A stretch of DNA of 64,000 bases from the NCBI RefSeq assembly GCF_004023625.1, contig NZ_RPDJ01000033.1, positions 62,001 to 126,000 of the forward strand, given 5' to 3'. Positions 15,814 through 23,284 of this stretch are shown here, piece by piece. Each line of letters starts with the position of its first letter. Position 1 is the first letter of the stretch. The DNA is from Streptomyces cavernae (GTDB lineage Bacteria > Actinomycetota > Actinomycetes > Streptomycetales > Streptomycetaceae). Below the pieces are notes generated by a model. That model saw nothing but the letters and a program-made list of their open reading frames with translations. It searched no databases and was not told the DNA's origin. The position numbers were made by a program, and so were the translations under genes.

Positions 15814-17140
15814 TTCGGCGCCACGGCCGCCCGGCCTCCAACTGGGCCGCCACCTCCAGGAGATCGAGCTCCGACCCGGGGCGGCCGACCAACTGGACGG
15901 CACACGGCGCGCCGCCCGGCAGCGTCCCGAACGGCACCGACATCGCCGGCCAGCCCGTCAGGTTCCACGGCGGCGTCATCGGCGAGTAGTTGGTGTTCAC
16001 CAGCACGTTCCGCAGCCAGCCGCGTTCGTGCCAGGGCGCGGCGGCGGGGGAGCGCCGGGCCAGCGCCGGAGTGAGCAGGACGTCGTGCTCGGCGAAGAAC
16101 GGCTCCATCCTGCGCCGCAGTTGCTCCCTGCGGACGCCCTTGCGGACCGAGCCCACCGTCCGCCGCCCGATCGTCGCGTGCACCCGAGTCCGCCGGCTCA
16201 GCCGCCGCAGGTCCAGGTCCTCGGCGTCCACCGCCGTGCCGGCCGTCCAGTGCGCGAGCGACGTGGTGCCGAGCCAGAAGGGGTACGGGGGGTCGGCGCG
16301 GCGAAGCCGGTTGCCCGCCTCGGTCAGCACCGCCGCCGCGTCCCGGGCCGCCACCGCGTAGGGGCGGCTGATGGTGACACCCGGAAACGGACTGCGCACG
16401 GAGACGGCGATCTTGCGCGCGGCCTTTCCGGTGGGCCGCACGGGCTCGATGCCCGCCAGGACCGAGAACATCAGCCGGGCGTCCTCGACCGTGGTGGCCA
16501 GTGGGCCATTTTCGGACATTCCGAACCAGTCGCCGTGGCCGATGCCCGCCGGTATCACGCCGTGGCCCGGCTTGAGGCCGATGAGGCCGCAGTTGGCGGC
16601 GGGGATGCGCAGCGAGCCCATTCCGTCGTTGCCCAGCGCGATCGGCACCAGCCCCGCCGCGACCGCCGCGGCACTGCCGCCGGAGGAGCCGCCCGCCGTG
16701 CGGGTGGTGTCCCACGGGTTGCGGGCGGTGCCGTGCACCCCCTCCGTGGTGCCGAAGACGCACAGTTCCGGCACGTTGGTCACCCCGACCACGACGGCAC
16801 CCGCGGCCCGCAGCCGGGCCACCGTGACATGGTCGTCGTCGGCCGGGACGTCGGCGGTGGCCGCCGTGCCGTTTCGGGTGGCCTCGCCCCGTACGGCGAG
16901 GTTGTCCTTGACGGCGACCGGTACGCCCGCGAGCGGCAGTTCGGCCAGATCGTCCCGGGCGGCCAGCTCCTCGGCCTCGGCGAGCGCCTCCTTCGCGCGC
17001 ACCCGGCGGAAGGCGCCCACCCGGGCGTCGAGCCGTTCGATGCGCGCCAGATGCTCGGCAACCACCTCGCGGGGCGTGGCGCGCTTCTCGCGCACGGCGG
17101 AGGTGATCTCGGTGGCGCTGCGGCCGACCCAGCTGGTCAC
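15797..17140 (-). CDS. Amidase signature family hydrolase
   Basis: 447-residue amidase-signature enzyme that hydrolyses carboxamide bonds through a Ser-cisSer-Lys triad. The Lys lies in VPVAVKDN. The signature reads TAGGSSGGSAAAVAAG, followed by GSLRIPAANCGLIGLKP, which holds the nucleophile. No signal peptide, so cytosolic. The GTG at 17140 is chosen because GAGGAG is close upstream and the family N-terminus (SATEITSAVR) follows; an upstream in-frame extension to 17302 is composed of arginine-rich non-family sequence. The substrate is open: candidates are indoleacetamide, short acyl amides or 6-aminohexanoate-like compounds. The divergent neighbour is the secreted GH20 gene. Confidence 0.85.
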   Translation of the reverse strand: MTSWVGRSATEITSAVREKRATPREVVAEHLARIERLDARVGAFRRVRAKEALAEAEELAARDDLAELPLAGVPVAVKDNLAVRGEATRNGTAATADVPADDDHVTVARLRAAGAVVVGVTNVPELCVFGTTEGVHGTARNPWDTTRTAGGSSGGSAAAVAAGLVPIALGNDGMGSLRIPAANCGLIGLKPGHGVIPAGIGHGDWFGMSENGPLATTVEDARLMFSVLAGIEPVRPTGKAARKIAVSVRSPFPGVTISRPYAVAARDAAAVLTEAGNRLRRADPPYPFWLGTTSLAHWTAGTAVDAEDLDLRRLSRRTRVHATIGRRTVGSVRKGVRREQLRRRMEPFFAEHDVLLTPALARRSPAAAPWHERGWLRNVLVNTNYSPMTPPWNLTGWPAMSVPFGTLPGGAPCAVQLVGRPGSELDLLEVAAQLEAGRPWRRTAPLD

Positions 17141-17383
17141 GAAGGCTCCTCGTCCGAGTGATGTGTGGGAGCACTGTGCCTCGTTGTACGGGGTCACGTC
17201 GAGAGGCCGCGGTCTTGGACATTCGCGGTCCTCTTGTTGGACTTTCGGGCACATGGCTCCGGTGTTTCCGCAGCGCGCCGAGTGATCCGACCACCTGCGC
17301 AACTTTCATGTCTCATGGCCCCGTTGACAGTCATTGGCGCCGGCTCAATGATCAGCCATCCGATGACTTGGAGGTGCAGGGCC

Positions 17384-19249
17384 ATGACCCTCACGACCCG
17401 GCTGGCCGTCGCGGTGGCGGGGCTCGCACTCATCGCGGGGGTGACACCGGCGCAGGCCGTCGTGGCGCAGCAGGACGCACCGACGGCGGCGGCCGCGCCG
17501 GTCACCGTGCCTGCCCTGGCGAACTGGACGGCCGAAACCGGAAGTTACTCCTTCGGCCGGGGCACCCGCATCGTGGCCGCCGACCGGGCCGCTCGGACCA
17601 CCGCCGACACCCTCGCCGACGATCTGCGCTCGGCGGGCCACGGCACCGTCCCCGTGGTGAGCGGCGGCGCACGGACCGGCGACATCGTCATCGACGTCCG
17701 GCCGTCCCGGAAACCACTCGGCGCGGAGGGCTACGAACTGCGTGCGGGCAAGCGGCTGTCGGTGACCGGCGCCACCGCGACCGGAGCCTTCTACGGCACC
17801 CGCACCGTCCTCCAGCTCCTCGCGCGGGACGACCGTGTCCCGGCCGGACGGACCGTGGACGTCCCCGAGTACGAGGAACGCGGCGTCGGCGTCTGCGCCT
17901 GCTACATCAACATCTCCACGGACTGGCTGGAGAACCTGGTCCGTGAGATGGCGTACAACAAGCTCAACCGGCTGCTGCTGGAGCTGAAGGTCAAGAGCGA
18001 GTCCCACCCGGAAGCCAACACCTGGGGCTACTACACCAAGGACGAGATCCGCCGGCTCGTCGCCCTCGGCGCCAAGTACCACGTGGAGATCGTCCCGGAG
18101 ATCAACTCGCCGGGCCATATGGATCCCTGGATCGAGAACCGGCCGGACCTCCAGCTGACGGACTCCGACGGCAACAAACAGCCGTCCCGGCTCGACATCA
18201 CCCGCCCCGAGGCCTTCGCCTACTACACCAGCCTGATCGACGAATACGCGCAGGTCTTCACCTCCACCTCCTGGCACATGGGCGCCGACGAGTACATGCT
18301 CGGCTCCGACTTCGCGAAGTACCCGCAGGTTCTCGCCTACGCACGCCAGAAGTACGGTGCGAACGCCACCCCGCAGGACGCGTTCATCGACTTCGTCAAC
18401 CGCGTCCACACCTACGCCGCGGCCAAGGGCAAGAAGCTGCGGATATGGAACGACGGCCTCACCGGAGCCAACACCGTCCCGGTCGCGGCGGGCACGACGG
18501 TCGAGCACTGGCTGAACGTCGCCGTGAAACCGAGCCGGCTCATCGCGCAGGGCTACCCGGTGATGAACGCGGCGTACGCCCTCTACCTCGTCCGCGGCGG
18601 CTTCCACAGCAACACCGAGTCGCTGTACGACCAGAGTTGGGACCCCCGCAGCTTCGAGGGCGAGAAGCTCACCTCCCGCGAGGGCATCACCGGGGCGAAG
18701 ATCAGCCTCTGGCCGGACAACGGGCGAGGGGAGACGGAGAACGAGGTCGCCGTCGACACCGAGCCCGCGCTACGGCACATCGCCCAGGCCACCTGGGGAG
18801 CACCCCACCCGGACGCAACCTACGAGGACTTCCTCGCCCGCGGCCGGGCCGTCGGCAAGGCGCCCGGGGTGGTCGACCTCACGCGCGTACCGGTCGCCGA
18901 CGGCACGTACACCCTGCGTTCGGGCGCCACCACGGCGGGCGACTTCACGGTGGCACGTACCCCGGACGGCTACGCGACCCTGAAGTCCCGGACGAGCGGC
19001 CGCTGTCTGGAGGTACGGGGCGGGAAGCTCACGCTGAACGTTCCGCTGCAGCCCGGCACCGCGGTGACCGAGGAGAGCTGCGACCCCGTGAACACTCTCC
19101 AACGCTGGGTACTCGACCCGGCTCCGGGCGGCTACCGGCTCGTGAACGCGATCACGCGGATGGCGGTCCACATCTCCGACGACGGTCGCCTCGTGCAGTA
19201 CCCACCGGACCAGCGGACCCCCGCCGTATGGACACTGGCCGCCGTCTGA
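17384..19249 (+). CDS. Secreted GH20 beta-N-acetylhexosaminidase with C-terminal ricin-like domain
   Basis: 621-residue secreted glycoside hydrolase. A signal peptide (MTLTTRLAVAVAGLALIAG, cleaved near AQA) precedes a GH20b-type domain (about 45-160) and the GH20 barrel. The substrate-assisted Asp302-Glu303 pair is in HMGADEYM (His298). These enzymes release terminal GlcNAc or GalNAc from chitin fragments and glycans. The last 110 residues (SGRCLEVRGG to QRWVLDP) have the CLxxxxG/QRW pattern of a ricin-type carbohydrate-binding module. ATG at 17384 follows GGAGG by 9 bases. The start region is divergent from the amidase. A striking hairpin at 19421-19475 ends it. Confidence 0.9.
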   Translation: MTLTTRLAVAVAGLALIAGVTPAQAVVAQQDAPTAAAAPVTVPALANWTAETGSYSFGRGTRIVAADRAARTTADTLADDLRSAGHGTVPVVSGGARTGDIVIDVRPSRKPLGAEGYELRAGKRLSVTGATATGAFYGTRTVLQLLARDDRVPAGRTVDVPEYEERGVGVCACYINISTDWLENLVREMAYNKLNRLLLELKVKSESHPEANTWGYYTKDEIRRLVALGAKYHVEIVPEINSPGHMDPWIENRPDLQLTDSDGNKQPSRLDITRPEAFAYYTSLIDEYAQVFTSTSWHMGADEYMLGSDFAKYPQVLAYARQKYGANATPQDAFIDFVNRVHTYAAAKGKKLRIWNDGLTGANTVPVAAGTTVEHWLNVAVKPSRLIAQGYPVMNAAYALYLVRGGFHSNTESLYDQSWDPRSFEGEKLTSREGITGAKISLWPDNGRGETENEVAVDTEPALRHIAQATWGAPHPDATYEDFLARGRAVGKAPGVVDLTRVPVADGTYTLRSGATTAGDFTVARTPDGYATLKSRTSGRCLEVRGGKLTLNVPLQPGTAVTEESCDPVNTLQRWVLDPAPGGYRLVNAITRMAVHISDDGRLVQYPPDQRTPAVWTLAAV

Positions 19250-19394
19250 ACAACGGGCCGCTCCGCGGCGCGCCCTGTTCAGCGGCAGCTGTACGCCGAT
19301 TTCCCCGGGCCTGAAGAACCGCACGCCACGGCGGGCGAGGAACCGAAGTCAGCCGATCGGAACCGAAGCGGGCCGGTGGCCGCCGTAAGGAGGG

Positions 19395-19475
19395 TGCCTG
19401 CGCCGTCCGGGCCGCTCGTGTGCCTGCGCCGTCCGGGCCGCCCGTGTGGCTGCGGCGGCCCGGACGGCGCAGGCA
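19395..19475. terminator. Strong bidirectional hairpin with a duplicated left arm
   Basis: A perfect 21-base inverted repeat pairs 19421-19441 with 19455-19475 across a 13-base loop. It lies between the plus-strand GH20 gene and the minus-strand VOC gene. An extra identical copy of the left arm sits at 19395-19415, so the right arm could pair with either copy. The core reads GCCTGCGCCGTCCGGGCCG. No U-tract follows. Confidence 0.85.
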
Positions 19476-19491
19476 TGTCGGGCGGGCCGGC

Positions 19492-19914
19492 TCAGCCGTT
19501 GTACGGGGCCGTGACGTCCAGGACCCAGGTGACGCCGAAGCGGTCGGTGAGCATGCCGTACAGCGGCGCCCACTGCGCGGGCTCCAGCGGACGCACGATG
19601 GCCGAGCCCTCGGCGAGCCTGCCCCACAGGGCACTGATCTCCTCGGCGTCGTCACCGCGTACGGAGACGAAGAACGGGTTCTCGCCCTGGTTCCAGGGCA
19701 ACTGCGAGGGCACGTCGTAGGCCATGACGTGGAAGCCGTTGTCGCCGGCCACCTCGCCCCACATCACCCAGTCCGCCTCGCTCTCGTTCTGCACGGCGCC
19801 CGCGTCCTTGTAGGTGACCGCGACAGTACGTCCGCCGAAGACGGACCGGTAGAAGTCCAGCGCCTCTCGTGCGGTGCCCCGGAAGTTCAGATGAGTGGTG
19901 GTCGTGACGGACAT
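19492..19914 (-). CDS. VOC superfamily (PhnB-like) protein
   Basis: 140-residue vicinal-oxygen-chelate protein of the PhnB/DUF1428-like group, with HLNFRGTAREALDFYRSVFGG at the N-terminus and FGVTWVLDV at the C-terminus. Members bind a metal or small ligand, but few have known substrates. The start is ATG at 19914. It is divergently transcribed from a WYL-domain regulator starting at 20074; such pairs are common in actinobacteria, and the regulator probably controls this gene through the 159-base gap. Confidence 0.8.
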   Translation of the reverse strand: MSVTTTTHLNFRGTAREALDFYRSVFGGRTVAVTYKDAGAVQNESEADWVMWGEVAGDNGFHVMAYDVPSQLPWNQGENPFFVSVRGDDAEEISALWGRLAEGSAIVRPLEPAQWAPLYGMLTDRFGVTWVLDVTAPYNG

Positions 19915-20073
19915 GACGGGCTCCTTGCCTCGATGTGACGAATACGCCGCCGACCGTCAAAGCCCGAGCGGCGGCTGCCGTGACCGGGGGCGATGCCTCC
20001 CGAACGGCTCGTAGGCAACCATGGCGGAGGTAGCGGACAGGGTGTGTCCTGTACTGCGGGGAAGATGGATCTC

Positions 20074-21075
20074 ATGCACAAGACATCCGCCCGGTTGCTC
20101 GCGCTGCTCTCGCTGCTCCAAACGCACCGGGACTGGTCGGGCGACGATCTCGCCCAGCGTCTCGACATCACCTCGCGCACCGTGCGCCGTGACATCGACC
20201 GCCTGCGCGAACTCGGCTACCTGATCATGACCGTCAAAGGGCCGGCCGGCGGCTACCGCCTGGAGGCCGGCACTCACATGCCACCGATGCTGTTCGACGA
20301 CGGCCAGGCCGTCGCCCTGGCCGTAGCGCTGCAGACCGCGGCCACCGGCACCACCACCGTCGCCGAGGACGCCACCCGCGCCCTGGCCACCCTCCGCCAG
20401 GTCATGCCACCCCGCCTGCGCCACCGCATCGACCTGCTGCGCATCACCGCCGTCCGACCACCCGCGGCCCGCGACACCCCTCAGGCCGACACCCAGGTCC
20501 TGGTGGACCTCAGCCGCGCCATCCACGCCCGCGAGGAACTGCGCTTCGACTACACCTCGGGCCGGGGCACCTCGGCCGACAACCCCCGCCGGGTACAACC
20601 CCACCACCTGGTCACCTGGCGTGATCGCTGGTACCTCGTGGCCTGGGACCTGGACCGGGAGGACTGGCGCACGTTCCGCGTCGACCGCATCCGGCCCCGC
20701 ACACCCACCGGCCCGCGCTTCGCCCCGCGCGAACTCCCCGGCGGCAGCGTCTCCGCCTTCGTCACCAGCCGGTTCCGCGGCAACGAAGGCGCCACGACCG
20801 ACTGGCCCTGCCAGGGCGAGGTGATCCTCCACCTCCCGGCCGCCCACGTCGCGCCCTTCGCCCAGGACGGAATCGTCGAGGAACTCGGCCCCCACCGCTG
20901 CCGGCTCACCCTCGGCTCCTGGTCATGGACCGGGCTCGCCGCCACCATCGGCCGCTTCGGCACCGACATCGAAGTCATCGGTCCGCCCCCACTGGCCACG
21001 GCGTTCGCAGAACTCGCCGCCCGCTACGCCCGCGCCGCGCGCGCCACAGGAGCGGAGACCGGCGCGACGCCGTGA
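20074..21075 (+). CDS. YafY-type HTH/WYL-domain transcriptional regulator
   Basis: 333-residue regulator. An N-terminal winged helix of the HTH_11 type (about 1-60: WSGDDLAQRLDITSRTVRRD) is followed by a WYL domain (about 140-210) containing PHHLVTWRDRWYLVAWD and the WCX-type C-terminus. WYL domains bind small ligands or nucleic acids. ATG at 20074 is preferred because GGGGA lies about 11 bases upstream; ATG at 20065 is possible but only 2 bases from that site. Its divergent partner is the VOC protein at 19914, the likely target. Confidence 0.85.
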   Translation: MHKTSARLLALLSLLQTHRDWSGDDLAQRLDITSRTVRRDIDRLRELGYLIMTVKGPAGGYRLEAGTHMPPMLFDDGQAVALAVALQTAATGTTTVAEDATRALATLRQVMPPRLRHRIDLLRITAVRPPAARDTPQADTQVLVDLSRAIHAREELRFDYTSGRGTSADNPRRVQPHHLVTWRDRWYLVAWDLDREDWRTFRVDRIRPRTPTGPRFAPRELPGGSVSAFVTSRFRGNEGATTDWPCQGEVILHLPAAHVAPFAQDGIVEELGPHRCRLTLGSWSWTGLAATIGRFGTDIEVIGPPPLATAFAELAARYARAARATGAETGATP

Positions 21076-21188
21076 GAACGGAAACCGCCGCGCCGCTCAT
21101 GCCCAGCCCAAGCCCAGGCCCAAGCCCTCCGAACGTCGACACCCGCGACCGGCAAGGTCAAGCACGGCGACCCGCCGTGCCGGAGGCC

Positions 21189-21947
21189 TCAGCCACGTAG
21201 TTGGGTCCGCAGCCACTCCTCCACCTCTCCCACATGCGCCGCCGCGGCCGCCCGGGCCGCCTCCGGGTCGTGGGCCACCAGCGCGCGGTGGATCGCGGCG
21301 TGTTCGCGGCGGGTGCGGGCGAAGGCCCCCTCCTCCTGGTAGCCCCGCCACACCCGGGCCCGGAACGTACGGGACGACAGACCCTCCAGGATCGCCGCCA
21401 TGGTCTCGTTCCCGGCCGCGGCGACGATCGCGCGGTGGAAGGCGAGGTCGTGGGAGAGGATCTCCTCCGGGTCGTCGGTCGCGTTCATGGCCGCCAGGTG
21501 TTTCTCCACCTCCGCGAGTTCGCCCTCGGTGATCCGGGCCGCGGCCAGCGCGGTCGCCGTGGACTCCAGGATGCGGCGCACCTCCAGCAGCTCCACGAGT
21601 TGCGGACCGCGCGAGAGATCCGCGACCACGCCGAAGGTCTCCAGCAGGTCCCCGGCCTCCAGCTGGGTCACATAGATGCCGGAGCCGTGTCTCGCCTCAA
21701 GCACCCCGAGCACCGTCAGCGCCCGGATCGCCTCCCGCATCGAGCTGCGCGAGATGCCCAGCCGGGCCGCGAGATCACGCTCCGTCGGCAGCCGTTCACC
21801 CGGCTCCAGCCGCCCCTCCGCGATCATCGCCTTGATCTGCTCGATGGCGCGCTCGGTCACCGTGCCCTTCGGCCCGGCGGCTTCCACGCCCCTGGGTCCG
21901 GCGCCCCTGACCGGGGCCCTGGCCTGTCCGGCCACCGTCTCGTCCAC
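21189..21947 (-). CDS. FadR/GntR-family repressor of the L-fucose operon
   Basis: 252-residue FadR-subfamily GntR regulator. The winged helix (about 45-110) contains ERLPTERDLAARLGISRSSMREA. The C-terminal FCD domain holds metal-ligand-type residues DLAFHRAI and HAAIHRAL, typical of sugar-acid-responsive repressors. GTG at 21947 is selected because CGGAGGA lies 6 bases ahead; longer open frames upstream cross the shared promoter region. It faces the L-fucose transport and catabolism operon, and FadR-like palindromes lie between them at 21999-22009 and 22062-22072. It most likely represses that operon and responds to L-fucose or L-fuconate (inference). Confidence 0.85.
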   Translation of the reverse strand: MDETVAGQARAPVRGAGPRGVEAAGPKGTVTERAIEQIKAMIAEGRLEPGERLPTERDLAARLGISRSSMREAIRALTVLGVLEARHGSGIYVTQLEAGDLLETFGVVADLSRGPQLVELLEVRRILESTATALAAARITEGELAEVEKHLAAMNATDDPEEILSHDLAFHRAIVAAAGNETMAAILEGLSSRTFRARVWRGYQEEGAFARTRREHAAIHRALVAHDPEAARAAAAAHVGEVEEWLRTQLRG

Positions 21948-21998
21948 GCCGGTCCTCCGTTCGCAGCCTGAGTGCGCCCGCAGTCTAACCATGGAGTT

Positions 21999-22009
21999 GG
22001 TCCGACCAC
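21999..22009. promoter_or_regulatory. FadR-type operator, perfect palindrome TGGTCCGACCA
   Basis: TGGTC-C-GACCA at 21999-22009 exactly fits the TGGTCnGACCA core bound by FadR-family GntR repressors. It lies 52 bases upstream of the regulator's own GTG, so it could give autoregulation as well as operon control. Confidence 0.65.
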
Positions 22010-22047
22010 TACGACCGGAAACCGTGAAAATCTGACCCCGGGGGGTG

Positions 22048-22076
22048 TTGTGAACCCGAAGTGGTCTGATAAATAT
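22048..22076 (+). promoter_or_regulatory. Predicted fucose operon promoter with overlapping second operator
   Basis: A TTGTGA at 22048-22053 is followed after 16 bases by the AT-rich TAAATAT at 22070-22076, a plausible -35/-10 pair in otherwise GC-rich DNA. A second operator-like site, TGGTCTGATAA (22062-22072), matches 9 of 11 positions of the FadR palindrome and lies between the two boxes, where a bound repressor would block polymerase. The first gene starts at 22214, leaving a leader of about 130 bases. Confidence 0.45.
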
Positions 22077-22213
22077 TCCAGCGATTCCACTGGCACCCCG
22101 GGCCGGAAGCGGGACCTCAGGCCGGGGGCGACTCGTCCCACTGGACGCAGGACGGGTACGTCCGCCAGTGCCACGCTCACCCCGCTGGATCTCGCTCGAT
22201 GAGGAGCCGTCAC

Positions 22214-23284
22214 ATGGCCGGCAGAACACCGCGGAACAGGCGAACGACGTCGCGGGCGGTGCGTGCGGTGGCTGCCGCCGCATGCGCCACCCTCGTGCTC
22301 GCGGCATGCGGCAGTACCAAGGACTCCGTCGCCTCGGGAGGGGACGGCGGTGAGGGCAAGGTCGGGGTGATCCTGCCCCTGCTGACCTCACCGTTCTGGC
22401 AGTCGTACAACGACTACGTGCCCAAGATGGCGAAGGAGGAGAAGGTCGACGCCTTAAAGACCGTCAACTCCAACAGCGACCCGTCGCAGCAGATCACCGA
22501 CATCAACAACGCGCTCAACCAGGGCGTCAAGGGCCTCGTCGTCGCTCCCCTGGACAGCGCGGCCATCGTCGCCGGGCTCGACCAGGCCGAGCGCAAGGGC
22601 GTACCGGTCGTGGCGGTGGACGTGGCGCCCGACAAGGGCAAGGTCGCGATGGTGGTCCGCGCCAACAACGTCGCCTACGGCGAGAAGGCCTGCGAGTACC
22701 TCGGCAAGCAGATCCCGTCCGGCAAGGTCGTGCAGATCATGGGCGACCTCGCCTCGGTCAACGGCCGCGACCGCTCCGAGGCGTTCCGCGCCTGCGTCAA
22801 GAAGAACTACCCCAAGCTGAAGGTGCTGGAGATCCCCGCCAAGTGGGAGTCCGACGCCGCCGCCTCCAAGCTGGACACGCTCCTCAACGCCAACCCCGAC
22901 ATCAAGGGCATCTACATGCAGGCCGGCGGCGTCTACCTCGCCCCGACCCTGCAGACCCTGAAGTCGAAGGGGATGCTGAAGAAGGCGGGCCAGGCCGGCC
23001 ACATCTTCATCGTCTCCAACGACGGCATCCCGCAGGAGTACGACGCCATCCGCAAGGGCGAGATCGACGCCACCGTCTCCCAGCCCGCCGACGCCTACGC
23101 CAAGTACGGCATGTACTACATCAAGCAGGCCATGGCAGGAAAGACGTTCAAGCCCGGCCCGACCGATCACGACTCCACCATCGTCAAGCTGCCGAGCGGC
23201 ATACTCGAGGACCAGCTGCCCGCGCCGCTGGTCACCAAGGACAACGTCGACGACCCCGAACTCTGGGGCAACACGGTCAAATGA
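22214..23284 (+). CDS. ABC sugar-binding lipoprotein (probable L-fucose receptor)
   Basis: 356-residue periplasmic-binding-protein-like lipoprotein of the ribose/xylose (Peripla_BP_4) type. The lipobox LVLAAC gives lipidated Cys32. Family landmarks follow: VGVILPLLTSPFWQSYN, GVKGLVVAPLDSAAIVAGLDQA and VVAVDVAP. It should capture the sugar at the outer membrane face and pass it to the permease. ATG at 22214 has GAGGAG 7 bases before it; ATG at 22199 is in frame but lacks a site. The gene contains one TTA leucine codon (residue 81), so expression may depend on bldA tRNA. Its stop overlaps the ATPase start (ATGA). The L-fucose specificity is inferred from the downstream enzymes. Confidence 0.85.
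   Translation: MAGRTPRNRRTTSRAVRAVAAAACATLVLAACGSTKDSVASGGDGGEGKVGVILPLLTSPFWQSYNDYVPKMAKEEKVDALKTVNSNSDPSQQITDINNALNQGVKGLVVAPLDSAAIVAGLDQAERKGVPVVAVDVAPDKGKVAMVVRANNVAYGEKACEYLGKQIPSGKVVQIMGDLASVNGRDRSEAFRACVKKNYPKLKVLEIPAKWESDAAASKLDTLLNANPDIKGIYMQAGGVYLAPTLQTLKSKGMLKKAGQAGHIFIVSNDGIPQEYDAIRKGEIDATVSQPADAYAKYGMYYIKQAMAGKTFKPGPTDHDSTIVKLPSGILEDQLPAPLVTKDNVDDPELWGNTVK
22454..22456 (+). other. Rare TTA leucine codon (bldA-dependent) in the binding-protein gene
   Basis: In-frame TTA encodes Leu81 within VDALKTV. In Streptomyces this codon is read only by the developmentally controlled bldA tRNA. It is the only in-frame TTA I found in any called gene of the window. Confidence 0.85.
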
